From Dipteronia dyeriana (lineage: Eukaryota; Streptophyta; Magnoliopsida; Sapindales; Sapindaceae): a stretch of DNA of 64,000 bases. The position numbers and the translations under genes were made by a program. The notes beneath the pieces are model-generated. The model was not told the origin of the DNA and did no database searches. It worked only from the letters and a program-made list of their open reading frames with translations. Shown in pieces: positions 35,184-47,501 of this stretch. How positions within the stretch are numbered: position 1 is the first letter of the stretch; each line of letters begins with the position of its first letter. The DNA lies in NCBI GenBank assembly GCA_032871835.1, contig CM065297.1:35039598-35103597 (forward strand), written 5' to 3'.

Positions 35184-35308
35184 AGTTGTACCCTTGATTA
35201 ATTGATGTATGTGTACGTGAATCTTTTTCTTTTTATTGTATATATGCATGTTTTAGAAAGAGATGGTACCCTAGGTATTTACATATATATTTACATTGGA
35301 ATGTATGG

Positions 35309-35357
<49 letters not shown>

Positions 35358-36585
35358 TTATATGTCGTTTGTTATTGCTCAATTTTGATCCTAGATTTTC
35401 AATGTATTTTTGTTATGGGATTAACAAGAAGGGTGGCCTATCATCGCCATAATTTCCTTTTTGGTAGATGCTAAGTTTTTTTTTATTTTGTCATTATAAT
35501 AAAAAAAATGTAATAAAAAAAACTGCACTATATTGTAATGAAAAAAAAAATGCAATATTTTTTAATTATAATTTTTCTGCAATACATTCAAGTATTGAAG
35601 ACCTAAAGGTTTGAAGAATTGGGAGTAAGCAGAACAAGTTTGGGACCGTGTGAGCCATAGCAACAAACGTGCGTACGAAGAGCACGCGGCCACATTTGTT
35701 GTGGCATGGGTTGTGCATGGCAGCCCTATGGAAGCCATAGGCTGCGCATGGCAGCCCTTTATGAGGTTGTGGCATGTGCACGCCCATGGGAAGGGGCCAA
35801 GGGTGTGCATGCCCAAGGGAGGCAGCCGAGGGAGTCCAAACGACAAAGGTCGCTTAAAACTTGTTCGCCAAGACTTGTAATTTACTTGTTTTTCTAGGAT
35901 GAACCAAAATTGTAGCTATTTATATTTTTGTAAATATTGCAATGTTTGTCGTTGTTTGATAACATGTCATATAGAATAGAAGAGCAACTCATGTATCTCT
36001 TTTGGTATGAACATGTATTGAATGATTTAGGTATCTAGTTGGCATCTAGATAACTTGGTAAATCATTCTATGGAATTTGATCACACACCTTAAATAATTG
36101 AGTGGGAGAAGGTGTTTTGGAACACCTACGGTCTCCAAGTTTAGTTTAGCTTTATGTTTTGTGTAATAAACCCCAAAGAGGTATTCATGAATGAAATTTA
36201 GCAAGATACTTCCTTACAACGGTAGACTAAACAATTGGCCCAAACGATATCTACTCCCAAATTAGGGATATTCGCGAGGGAACATATTAAAGGTTGATAA
36301 CTTGGGAACACACTCAATGTAATTTTATTAATATCCTCCGAAGAATTCTTGTTAATAAAATTACAAGGCTAAAACTGAAAACGTTGGTTGTTATGTTAAC
36401 AACTATGTGGGACATAGTCCAACTAGTAAATATTGCGAACTCACAAAGGAGGCGTGACATTAATGAGTGTTAGATCACCGTTGAATTTTACAATTGAATT
36501 ATTTTATTTATAATTCAAGATATATATTCGAAAGTGCTTTATCATGATTATTTACTTATATAATTTTTGATATTGTTCAAAAATC
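35184..36585 (+). other. copia-2 untranslated leader with GC-rich patch
   Basis: This is the leader before gag. An AT microsatellite covers 35313-35354. At about 35640-35860 the base composition changes to GC-rich, with a repeated 'gcatggcagccct' unit (near 35717 and 35747). ORFs there exist on both strands at once (35562-35897), which reflects composition rather than genes. No other feature is recognised. Confidence 0.7.
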
Positions 36586-37395
36586 ATGACCCCATCACTA
36601 ATCAACATCCCAAATGACAATAATTTAACCGGTGATAATTATGTCACATGGAAAAGGAAAATTGGGCTTTTATTGCAATTCGAAAAGCATAAGTAAGTTC
36701 TGTGCACTCCTAAACCACCTACTCCTACTAATGAATCTACTCAAAAGCAAAGAGATGAGTAATAGTAGTGGGAGTCTTCAGATGAGATGGCTAAATGTTA
36801 CATTATGACCACCATCTCTGACGTGTTGCAACAGCAACATGAAGGAATGGAGACTGTTGTCGATATAATGATGTCTCTTGAGGAGATGTTTGCTGTAAGG
36901 TCTAGGATGACTAAGAGAGAGGCAGTGACTGCTTTTATGAATCTTAGGATGAAACCTAGACAGGGTGTGAAAGATCACATGATGAAAGTCATAGCATATC
37001 TCAACATTACTGAACTAAATGGTACTGAGATAGATGGTGAGACCAAAATTGACATGATTGTCAACTCACTATCAAATTCTTTTGATCAATTCAAGTTGGA
37101 ATACACCTTGAATAATTAAGGAATACACCTTGCAAGGCCTGATACAAGATGTTCAAAGCGCTAAGAAAATCCTTTTGAATGGAAAGGTCAAGAGATTCGT
37201 ACCGTAGGTAAAGTTGCTACTGTTAAGACCCGTAAAAAGGTCAATAAACAATAGAAGAAAAAGTAACTAGGACCTACCAAAAAGGAGATAAAGAAAGTAA
37301 CCAAGATCAAAGGGAAGTGTTTCCTTTATGGTGAAAAAGGACATTGGAAAAGAAATTGCCCAAAGTCTCAGGAAAAAGAAGGAATAAGGTAATAT
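36586..37395 (+). pseudogene. copia-2 gag, broken
   Basis: The ATG at 36586 starts 'NNLTGDNYVTWKRK', the usual N-terminal gag block. A stop follows near 36691 and two more near 36761. The same frame is open at 36787-37119 ('AKCYIMTTISDVL', 'MKPRQGVKDHMMKV'). The zinc knuckle at 37318-37359 reads C-F-L-Y-x4-H-x4-C, so the second cysteine is replaced by tyrosine, as in copia-1. A shift separates the knuckle from the capsid part. Confidence 0.87.
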
Positions 37396-37399
37396 TAAT

Positions 37400-39317
37400 T
37401 ATCTTAAAACATGTTTTTTGGCAGATTCTACGGATTCTTTGATCATAGACTCTGGAGCCACTAATCATGTTTATTTTTCCCGACAGGGGTTCAAGGAAAA
37501 AAGAAGGCTTAATGAGAACTAATTCAACTTGCGTTTAGGCAATGGAGCATTAGTGTATGGTTCAGTGGGAGATATTAGAATTAGTTTATATTCTTATAGG
37601 CATTTAGATTTAATAGACATTTATTATGTACCTCAATTCAAGAGGAATTTAATTTCAGCTTCTTGTTTAAATAAATTTAGTTATTCGGTTACTTTTAATA
37701 AAGCTTTTATTATTAGTAAGAATGATAAAATTATTTGTAAATGTACATTGGAAAACGGTTTATTCTATATGCATAGAAATATCTCTCACTTGTTAGATAT
37801 GGAATCAACGGAACCTAATCATAAAAGAGTAAAATTATCAAAAGATGAAACTTACTTATGGCATTTGCGCCTGGGTCATATTAACCTTAATAGGATTAAA
37901 AGATCGGTTAGTGACGGACCTCTAAGTGAATTAAAGGTGGATGATCTACCAACTTGTGAATCTTGTTTGGAAGGTAAAATGACCAAAAGGTCGTTTACGA
38001 CCAAAGGCACAAGAGTCATCGAATGTTTAGGATTGATACACACTGATGTGTGTGGACCTATGAGCATTCAAGCTACAGGTGGATATGAGTACTTCATCAC
38101 TTTTACGGATGATCACTCAAGATTTGGCTATGTGTATCTCATGAGACATAAGTCAAATGCTTTTTACATGTTCAAAGTATTTAAAGCTGAAGTATAAAAT
38201 CAGCTTGAGAAACTCATAAAAATCTTGAGGTCTGATCAGGGTGGAGAATATCTATTTGGTGAGTTTCAGCAATATCTTATTGATAATGGGATAATTTCTC
38301 AGTTTTCTGCACCAAGTACACCTCAACAAAATGGGATGGCAGAAATGAGAAATAGAACTCTTTTGGACATGGTTAGGTCTATGTTGAGTTATTCAACGCT
38401 TTCTAATTATTTTTGGGGATATGCTTTACAAACTACTATGTACATTCTAAAAGATGTACCATCTAAGTTGGTTCGTAAAACACCGCATGAGTTATGGACC
38501 GGGCGAAAGCCTATTTTACAACCCTAAAAGATATTTGGATGTCCTGCGCATGTGTTAAAAGGAATGACAGAAAAGATAGAGTCCCGTTCAAAAACAAGCA
38601 TATTTGTAGTGTATCCAAAAGGAACAAAAGGATATTATTTCTATAGTCCTTCAGATCTTAAAGTATTTGTTTCGACAAATGCTAAATTTCTGGAAGAGGA
38701 CTATATGAATAATTTTATGCCTAAAAGTAGAATTTTCCTAAATGAGCTTTCAGGAGACACAATTCCGCAAGAGGTTTCACAACACAATTGTAAGTTTCGT
38801 ACCTATACAAGATCAACAATATACCATACCTCATCGCAGTGGGAGGGTTAGTAGACAACCCGAGAGATACACTGGTCTAAGAGAATCTGTAGAGAATCTT
38901 CCGAACGACGTTGATCCCTATACTTACAAGGAAGCAATGAAAGATGTTGTTTGTCGCCATTGGCAAAAAGAAATGCAATCCGAAATTGAATCTAAGTTCA
39001 AAAACAAAGTTTAGTCTCTTGTAGACTTGCCTAAAGGGATAAAACCGATTGGGTGCAAGTGGGTATACAAGAGGAAAAGAGGAATGGATGGAAAGGTGGA
39101 AACCTTTAAAGCTAGATTGGTAGCTAAAGGTTATACACAGAAGGAAGGTATCGATTATTAAAAAAACTTCTCTCCTGTGACCATGCTTAAATCCATTAGG
39201 ATACTCTTATCCATTGTGGCATCTCTAGACCTAGAGATTTGGCAAATGAACATCAAGATAGCTTTCCTAAATGGAAGTCTCGACGAAAGCATCTATACAA
39301 TGCAAACATAAGGATTC
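37400..39317 (+). pseudogene. copia-2 pol: protease, integrase and start of RT
   Basis: The protease motif DSGATNHV is intact (about 37448). Its frame runs to about 38851 with stops near 37518, 38195 and 38525. It includes 'YLWHLRLGHINLNR', the integrase acidic residues in 'IHTDVCGP' and 'TDDHSRFGY', and 'QQNGMAEMRNRT' with the catalytic Glu. A frameshift near 38800 leads to 'SGRVSRQPERYTG'. RT begins at about 39015 ('[11 protein letters not shown]', '[14 protein letters not shown]'), with a stop near 39160, and breaks off after 'NGSLDESIY', where SIRE-C starts. The RT active site and RNase H are missing from the window. Confidence 0.93.
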
Positions 39318-40465
39318 TGTTAGGTTTTAGTTTGTGTTGGCATTAATTCCATATCAAAATGATGTTTACTTGTGATGATTTAGTTGTTTAGATTCATGAT
39401 GATTCAAGCTTCAAAGAAGGATGAACAACAAAACAAAGCAAGTTCTAAGTCTTCAAAGATAAAATATGCAATATGGCTCTACAAAGATATACTAAGACCT
39501 TATCTTTCTCTTACAAGGCTTAGGCACACACAGACAATTCATTCATATGTGTCCCTGCATCATTGTGCACCATGTATAAAAAATTCACACACTTGAAGAT
39601 GAATGCTCATGCATTGGTATGGAAATAACATGTTTTGGAAAATGCATGATTGGAAACTATCTCTATGTAGTTTGCATTCTAGTGTGAATTGTGTTTATGT
39701 GTGTATATGTTTTTATAACATGGATATTGAATTTTAATTTAGTCTTAAATCATTCTTGATTGAGTTTCAGTCATTTCGGTTACTCATACTATTGATTTCA
39801 AGTTCTAAGTCAAAAGATACTACAATTTCAACTCATGTTGCATACATTGTCTTCGTCTTCATATATCGAGTAGAATTATTATTTCCTGGGTTGAGTATCC
39901 TATATGTCCATGTCCATATGAGAGTTATAGTTCGTAATTTGCAAACGGATTAGAATTTTGAGTTCAAAGGCCAGAGAACGGCAGAAGAATATGAGGGAAG
40001 CGCAAGGGAATTGCACCATAGCCAAAGGCCATGAAGTGGTGCAAGCCCGAGATGGCGTGTGGCCATCTCGGCTGCAACACCTTGCTGCCCTGAGATGCCC
40101 ACGTGCCATCTTGGGAAAGCAATATCAAAGGAGGCTATTTTGGTATTTTGGCTTCTTTCATTCCCTCTCCTTTATATTCTCTTTCCCTCTCATATTTCAT
40201 TCTAAGAAGAAATTCAAACTTGTGTGCAGAAATTTTCTCTCTACATTTTCTCACCTTCCAAACACCATAACTTCTTCATTGGAACTCCGATTTGAGTGAT
40301 TCGAAGTTGAGAGTGTTTCTATATTCATCCTCCATCTTTTCTCTGAAGGTTTGAGTGAGTTGTATTGCTTTTTTTAGATTCTAAACACTCAAAAACGGGA
40401 CTGCACCAAAATCAACTAAGGTATTGATTTTCTCTCAAAGTTTTCTTTTAAAACTTGGTCAATTG
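39318..40465 (+). repeat. SIRE-C 5' LTR, piece 1
   Basis: This piece begins TGTTAGG and ends in aattg (40461-40465), the left target copy of the solo LTR. It includes a GC-rich part (40010-40120) with a perfect 9-bp stem, 40047-40055 pairing with 40063-40071, and a weaker second copy near 40088-40117. ORFs at 39384-40299 differ by frame and match nothing. Confidence 0.75.
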
Positions 40466-42072
40466 TGAAACAAATATTATGGTGTGCTTAATATTAATCT
40501 AGAGGGTGGGGGTGAATAGATTTTAAACAAATTTACCCAATTTTCGTTAAAGATCAAGATTATGAAAATGCCCCTAGCTAGTTACAATAAAATAACAAGT
40601 GTACAAATGCGGAAATATAAACGACACTTGAGATATACGTGGAAACCCTCCAAATGGGAAAAACCACGGGCTGATGAGTGCGCCACACTAGAACCTCGAA
40701 TCCACTAATGGCAACGAATTACAACCTAATCCTGGTTTAATCCACCACCACTACCTAATCCATATAAGTGAACCTAGTTCATCTTGCTTGTGCTTTAAGC
40801 TACCTACTCCCGGAAGCAACACAAGTCTTACTTCTCAATGAAGAGATAAAGTGTCCTAAGTGAATATATGATGATATTCAATGAACAAACAAGGCTAGAA
40901 AACCCTATATCCTTATCTAGGATAATGAGATGACAATTAATGCAATCCTAGATATCAAGTGCTAAATGACATGTTCAAATAGTTTAGCTAAACATAGATC
41001 AATCAATCAATCCTATGAAGCTATCACAATACAACACTCAATCATGTCATCACAACAATCTCTAATTTGTATCTAGAAATATTCTAAGAGAATACAATTA
41101 ATTAAAGAGATGGTTTAGCAAGCAAAAACACTTAACTTGTAAGAAGATAGTGAAGAGCTTACAAAACAAGATGTGATGAAACAACCCTATCCATAGATGC
41201 ACTCTAGATGAACTTAGATGATGCAAGATGAAGATTTGATGCACATGGGAATGCTTTGAGTGATTAAAAATGAGTTCTTGGAAGTGTTTTTCCTTTGAAA
41301 TGTGTTCTAAGGAAAATATATGATATTTAGAACTCTTACACGACCTTAAGACAATGAGATATATATATATATATATATAAGATCCAAACAAAGTGATGTC
41401 ATTTTGGAAAAAATGTTACAGCTTCTTCATTGAGCGCTGGTGAGGTGCACTGGTAGAGTAGCTCACCACCAGCGTACTACCTAAAAATTTCAATAGGCGT
41501 TGGTCGAGTGGCGCACGTCAGTGGCGCAACACAAGCGCAAAACCATTGAAATGTTTACGCTGGTAGGTCTGCGCTAGTCGAGTAGCGCACCACCAGCGAA
41601 CGCCCATTTTTTGCATCTTTACGCGAGTGCAGCTGGGCACCTCAGTGGAGCATAACTAGCGACAGTCCACTGTGAATGTTGCGCTGGTGAAATGTGCTGG
41701 TCGAGTAGTGCACCACCAGCGCAATTCCTACTTTAACACTCAAACAACCATACAAGCAACAAGTACAAGAGCGATGAAAATGCATCCTATTTTAATGCCT
41801 AGCATGACATGAAACTTTCATAGCAAGATGCAGATAGGTCAACAAGAGTCATTTAAACTAAAATGCACACAAGAAAACACTCAACATATAAGATCAAGAG
41901 TTACGCAAGAATATGCGAGTGTGTGCAACTATCTCTTCAAAGTAAGTAAGCACAAGAATTTTACCTTTGGTGCTTCTTCTCTTGAGGTCTTGAGAGCCTA
42001 AACTACCCTTACATGAACCCCAACAATATGGTTGTTCATGAAATAAGCTTATCAACAAATGAGGACTTTTCA
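40466..42072 (-). repeat. Solo LTR of the element A family
   Basis: The 1,607-bp minus-strand LTR is flanked by AATTG on both sides (40461-40465 and 42073-42077), a perfect 5-bp duplication, with no internal region left. On the minus strand it starts TGAAAAGTCCTCATTT and ends TTTGTTTCA, homologous to 47502-48970. Between 41430 and 41725 it has about four hairpin-forming 'gcgctggtcgagtagcgcaccaccagcgc'-like units, against two in the element A LTR. It arose by LTR-LTR recombination. Confidence 0.93.
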
Positions 42073-43232
42073 AATTGCCTTGGATTTTCTTCTTCAACTT
42101 ATATATGTGTTTTGTGAGTGTTTTGATTTGAGTTTTGAACTCTTTTAAAGTTAGGGTGAGTTTCAATTGAAATCATACAAGTAGAGTTAGGTTTTGATTT
42201 TGCCTATGTTTTCACATGTTTGGGATTGTGTTATGCTAGCTATGATTCTATGACTATTTGATAATCTTTGATTGATTGATTTTGTGAAAAAATAGTTCCT
42301 CACATATATTAGGCTCTCTTGGTTGAATTCTAACATAATACATGTGCTTATGTTCTTTTGAGCTATTCATGTGTTTTATTGAATCAACGAATAGGAATAT
42401 GCTCTAGAACTGTAGCTTAAATCTAAATGACTTTGTCATATGATTTTAGCATGTTTTTGGTTTTTGTCATTTAAACTTGATCTTGTGATTTATTGAACAT
42501 ATCTTGTGATTCAAGTTTAGATCTATACATGTATCTAGGTTGTGATTAATGTTGAACATATCTTACATGATCTGGATGATTTAAACATGCATGATTGACT
42601 AGACTACATTTGATTTGTGAATTCATGCTCATGTCTAGTATTTTCCATAGGATGTGTTGATCATAGCATTCTATGTTGCGTGCTTGTTTGCGTTTTGCAT
42701 TCATGATCACCTAGATGCCTTGTGAGAAGGAAGTCTTGACAATAGGTGTGGACTTATGTTGTTGAGTAAGAAGTCTTGGCAAGAGGTGTGAGACCTTGGA
42801 TTGTCAAGCAAGGAAGTCTTGGATAGAGTCGGGAGGACTCGGATAGTCGAGCAAGAAGTCTTGCCTAGGGTCATGAGGATCTGGATAGGTGAGCGAGGAA
42901 GTCTTGACTAGAGTCGGAAGGACTCGGATAGTTAAGCAAGAAGTCTTGCCTTGGGTCGTGAGGATCTGGAAAGGTGAGCGAGGAAGTCTTGACAAGAGGT
43001 GTGAGGCCTCGGATTTTTGAACATGAGGGCGACATCTTCATGAGTAGGATAGGAAGGTAGTTTCTAGGTGAAGGGGTCACTTGAGAGATTGTACTTGTCT
43101 TATCTACTAGTGGATTTTTTTTGCCGGCGGTTGCTAACCCATGGATGTTTCCTCTTCGGAGCGTTATATCTTGTGTCAACTTCTCTCTATCCCTATCTCT
43201 CTAGTATTTGTATTTGTTATTTGAATACTATG
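42073..43232 (+). repeat. SIRE-C 5' LTR, piece 2
   Basis: This piece runs from the right AATTG copy of the solo LTR to the left CTATG copy of element A. It contains the 42-43-bp tandem repeat at 42720-43017. No gene is present; the two overlapping minus-strand ORFs at 42804-43179 are products of that repeat. Confidence 0.75.
42720..43017. repeat. Tandem repeat, unit about 42-43 bp, seven copies
   Basis: The core 'aagtcttg' recurs at 42731, 42771, 42814, 42855, 42899, 42941 and 42984, with spacings of 40 to 44. Alternate copies are more alike ('agagtcggaaggactcgg' against 'gggtcatgaggatctgg'), so there is a second-order unit of about 85 bp. Confidence 0.9.
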
Positions 43233-43528
43233 TGAAACAAATATTATGGTGTGTATACTATTAATCTATAGAAGGGGTGAATAGATTTTAAACAAATTTA
43301 CCCAATTTTCGTTAAAGGTCAAGTTGATAAAAATGCCCCTGGCTAGTTACAAAAAAATCACAAGTGTAAAGATTGTAGAAATATTAAAGACACTTGAGAT
43401 ATTCATGAAAACCCTCCAAATGGGAAAAACCATGGGCTGATGAGTGCGTCACACTAGAACCTCGAATCCACTAATGGCAAAAGAATTAAAACCTAATCCC
43501 TGTTTAAATCCACCATCACTACCTAATC
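43233..43528 (-). repeat. Element A left LTR fragment (U5 part)
   Basis: It matches the terminal 296 bp of the solo LTR from TGAAACAAAT to 'ctacctaatcc', then the match ends and integrase sequence begins. The first part of this LTR is missing. Confidence 0.85.
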
Positions 43529-46375
43529 CTTTTAATGCTTTTTATCTTGGAGTTCATTTCATTTTGAAATTTGGAACAAAGCATTTTAAACTTGTCAAAT
43601 GTTTCATATTTTTTTTCAGAAACTAAGTCCATGTGTACCTAGAGAAGTCATCTACACATACAAAAATGTATCTCTTTCCACCTAAACTCTCGGTTTGCAT
43701 AGGACCCATAAGATCCATGTGGAGAATCTATAAAAGTTCCTTGGTGGATAAATACTTGCCCTTTTTGTGCATACTTTTGGTTTGCTTCCCTTATTGGCAA
43801 GGTCCACAAACACCATTTACATTTTTCCTAAGCTTGGGAAGGTCTCGCACAACATTGAACTTATCTAAGTTACGTAAATCCCTATAGTTCATGTGACCAA
43901 GTCTTTCGTGCCACAACTCAATTTGTTCATCCTTGGACACATTGCAAGAGACACCTCTAGCCTCAAGACAATAGAAATTGTCGCTAGATCTCATACCTTT
44001 TAACAAGGTTTGTCCATTTGGCAATAGGATAGAACAATCATCTTTCCTAAATAGGACGGAAAGTCCTTCATCACTAAGATGTGAAATGCTTATCAAATTA
44101 GCTTTTAAACCATCAACCTACAAAGCATTGGACAATGAGGGTAATTCGGGAATGGAAATGGTTCTCTTTCTTTTAACCTTCTTTTTGGATCCATCACCAA
44201 AGGTGACATTTTCTCCCTCCTCCATCACAAGAGTCTCAAAGAAACTCTTATTTCCAGTCATGTGCCTAGAGCACCCACTATCCAAATACCAAAAATCACA
44301 AGAATGAGCTTTCAAGGGAATTTGTGCAACATGGCAAAAGTGTTCATCATTTCTAATCAACCTAGGTGCAATATTTTTCATCCTAGTGGTCAATGGTACA
44401 TGGGCTATAAGTGTCATAGGATCAAGCAAAGTTGATCCATTTTTCCTAGTGACATGCATCATGGCTTTAGTCTTTTTCTTCTCTATCATGCTTTCAATTC
44501 TACAAAATTTAATGTATCTAAAGCAATTTGGTCTAATGTGACCATCAATACCACAAAAATGACATGTTAGAATGAAGTTAGGAATCATACCATAACCTTG
44601 AGGATGCATTGGAGCTTTCCCATGTCTTTGTGGTTGTCTTGATTGCTGTTGAGAAGCTCTCCTTCTTTGTTATTGAGCAAGACTTGATTGCTTCCTTGAT
44701 TGAGCTTGCATGATAGGTATCTTCCCTTTATGAGCTTTCGATTTAGGGAAGTTAACTTGAGGAGCCCTTATAGGATGGGTTTGAGGTAGACTTCTTGGTG
44801 TCACCTTCACTTGAACACTACTTGAACACTCTCCTAGGTCAAGTTTCTTCCTGGGTGATTGATGAGAAGATGACCCATTGAAGTTCATGCTTCTTATAAA
44901 AATAGTCTTGCTTAGAGTGGGGGACATCTTGTCATCTTCAAACCCAAGCCCCTTCTTGTCACTTGGCCTCTTTCCAACATCTAGCATGTGGTCAAGTTTT
45001 TTGGTGCTAGAGTTCATCTTGGCCAACAACTCTCTAGCATCTTCAAGCTCTTTCTTTAACACTTCTTCACTCCTCTTAGATCTCACCAACTCTTCATTTA
45101 GTTGGTCAACTTGAGTTGAGAGGTCTAGGTTTTCTTCTTTCAATCTCTTAATCTCATTCTTGTTTTTTAACCTTGAGCTCTTAAACTTAGTCATATAATC
45201 CTTGAGATCCATCCTATCCACACTTCCATTTGTGGATTGTAATGAAGATCCATCATCACTTGAGTAGTTTTCTTCTTGACTCTCATTTTCTTCTTCACTA
45301 GCGTCTTTGCTTCTAAGAGAGGACGTAAAGGCTATGAAGTTAGCCATGAGTTCTTCATCATCCGAAGACTCATCTCCTTCATTGGAGTTATCACTTTCAC
45401 TCCATGTGGCAACCATCACTTTCCCTTCCTCTTGACCTTGTGATTTGCACATTCTGGGGCAAAGTGACCTATCCCACCACATTCATAGCATTGGACTCCT
45501 TTCTTCTCGGTCTTTTCTTGCCTAGGCTCAATGTTTTTGAAGGGAGCCTTTTTCTTGAAGTCTTGACTCTTGGATCCAAAACCTTTCCTCTCGGACTTGT
45601 AGAATTTTTTGAACTTCCTCATTAGCAAGGCCATTTCTTCATCTGAGTCATCACTTTCCTCTTTCTCAACTTTAGTGGCTTTCAAAGCAATATCCTTTTG
45701 CTTTTTCGGTGGTGTGGGGTTAGGACATTTCCTAGATTCATAAGCTAGAAGCCTTTCAATCACTTCACTTGGCTTCATATCCTTGTAACCACTATTCTCT
45801 TCTAAAGTCGTTACCTTAGACTCAAATCTATCGGGTAGAGATCTCATAATCTTCTACTTGATCATCCTATCCGAATAAGGATCACCAAGTTTATGACTTT
45901 GGTTCACAATGTCCATCAACCTCACATCAAAGTCATTGAAGCACTCGTTCTCATCCATCTTAAGCAATTCAAATTGTGTTTAGAGAACTTGAAGCTTCGA
46001 TTCCTTAACCACATCCGTTCCCTCATGTGCAACTTCTAGGATATCCCATGCCTCCTTAGCTATCCTAGTATTTTGAACCAACTTGTACTGGTTCTCATCC
46101 ATTGCACATAGGATGGCATGCATTGCCTTCCTATTCCACTTTGATGCCTCAAACTCTTGTGCGTTCCACTGTGCCTTTGGCTTGAGTACATCATATCCTC
46201 CATCTATAGGAGTCATCATGGGTGGAGTGTAGCCATCTTCAACCGCCATCCATGCCCTGTCATGAATTTGGCAACTATATGACTCCATCTTGCCTTTTCA
46301 AGAGGCATAATTCAATTCGGTGAGAAGTGGAGGTCTAATGCTAGAAGCTCCCTCGTTGCCACCATTTCCACTCAT
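43529..46375 (-). pseudogene. Element A gag, protease and N-terminal integrase (minus strand)
   Basis: The minus-strand ATG at 46375 starts a SIRE-type gag with 'WNRKAMHAILCAM' and 'AKEAWDILEVAHEGT', and a zinc knuckle CYECGGIGHFAPEC with all metal ligands. A shift near 45470 leads to an acidic and coiled-coil region ('KLKEENLDLSTQVDQLNEEL'-like, about 45080-45150). A second intact knuckle follows (CHFCGIDGHIRPNC), then the protease motif YLDSGCSRHMTG near 44280. The pre-integrase 'LWHERLGHMNYRDL' and integrase 'VCVDDFSRYTW' follow, and the frame is cut at 43529. Only a handful of stops are present, for example near 45980, 44670, 44115 and 43790. Confidence 0.92.
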
Positions 46376-46481
46376 TATGTTTAATGAATGAATGATATGA
46401 ATACAAGTGTATGAATGATCAATACACACAAAATATAAGACACACTAAAATGAGCAAGGATCACGTATGTATGTCTAGGAA

Positions 46482-46498
46482 CCCGCTTTGATACCAAT
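46482..46498 (-). other. Primer binding site of the minus half of element A
   Basis: On the minus strand ATTGGTATCAAAGCGGG matches tRNA-iMet. No LTR end lies next to it. The adjoining bases at 46499 onward already belong to the plus-strand 3' region. Confidence 0.85.
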
Positions 46499-47501
46499 CC
46501 ATGTCATATTTATGTTCAAACTTGCATTTTGGACTAGGAGATCTACATAGGAAGTACATATTGAATGACCTATAATTATCTCCATGACATGATGATGCTT
46601 TAATGACATGCTAATGAAAAATGATAAAGCATGAATTGATGATTGAAATTGTTGAATGCAAAATATTGTGTGAAAAAACTAGTGAGACTAAAATGTTTCA
46701 TCAATGTCTCTCTTTCTTTATTAGTTGAACATGGATACTATCATATGGGTATTCTCCCGGAAAAATCAAATAGACTGCAAAGTTGCTCATGCCATGTTTA
46801 GCTTATAAAGTTGGATATAGTGCCATTAAAACTTGATATCTATAAAAACCCTATATCCTAGCTTCTCTCATGACAAATGGTGAAATTGGTTTGAATTATA
46901 TTGGAAACCTTTGTCATTTGCTTTGCCAAATACCATTGTTTTTGGACTTGAATGCAACATGTCTTGTATGCAAAGCATTTTTTTTTCACACATTTTCTTC
47001 AAATAAATCTCCTTGTTTCTCTCCTATTAATTGAGTTGCACAAATGTGGCTTCTATAATTATGCAATAATCTTGTATGCTCCTTTCTTTCTTTGCCTTGA
47101 GTGACCTGGTTGAGGACTTCTCCTTTGCCTATATCATGACAAAAAGAGGGAGTAGCATTGACCTAGCATTGTGGTGTTAGGGGAGTAGCATGTATTGGCT
47201 TTAAGGGGAGTAGGGCTCGTTTTTGGGGAGATTACATTTAGGGGGAGTAACCCTTTGAGGGGGAGCATTGCAAATGCTTTTGTTTTCTATCCACTTGATC
47301 ATCTCACGTGCACTTGGTTTGGAAAGTGTACTTGTTATTTGTTTTGTGTGTAGGGTTGATGATTCTACAAGAGATTGAAGATTTGAAGTTTTTTTTATGT
47401 ATATCTCTTAGTAATGTAGAATATCTTCCCGGTGCTTTATTTTCTTTTGTAAGGATCAATGTGAGTGGTGGTTTTGTCACGAAATAGCCAAAGGAGGAGA
47501 T
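46499..47501 (+). other. Element A plus half: SIRE 3' internal region
   Basis: This matches the region downstream of the SIRE-D RNase H (63290-64000), with 'atgttcaaac', 'ttggactagga', 'actatcatat', 'cccggaaaaatc' and 'gacaaaaagagggagta' in the same order. It ends in 'ccaaaggaggagat', a polypurine tract, before the LTR. No ORF is supported. Several 'gggggag' tracts lie at 47200-47270. Confidence 0.85.

Noticed and set aside
35562..35897. Four overlapping ORFs on both strands
   Set aside because: They come from the GC-rich leader patch, where stops are rare in all frames. No domain is recognisable.
42720..43017. CRISPR-like regular repeats
   Set aside because: The units follow each other without unique spacers, and the genome is a plant.
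42804..43179. Two Pro/Ser-rich minus-strand ORFs
   Set aside because: They are translations of the 42-43-bp tandem repeat.
44878..45114. Plus-strand ORF opposite gag of element A
   Set aside because: It is a shadow of the minus-strand gag coiled-coil region.
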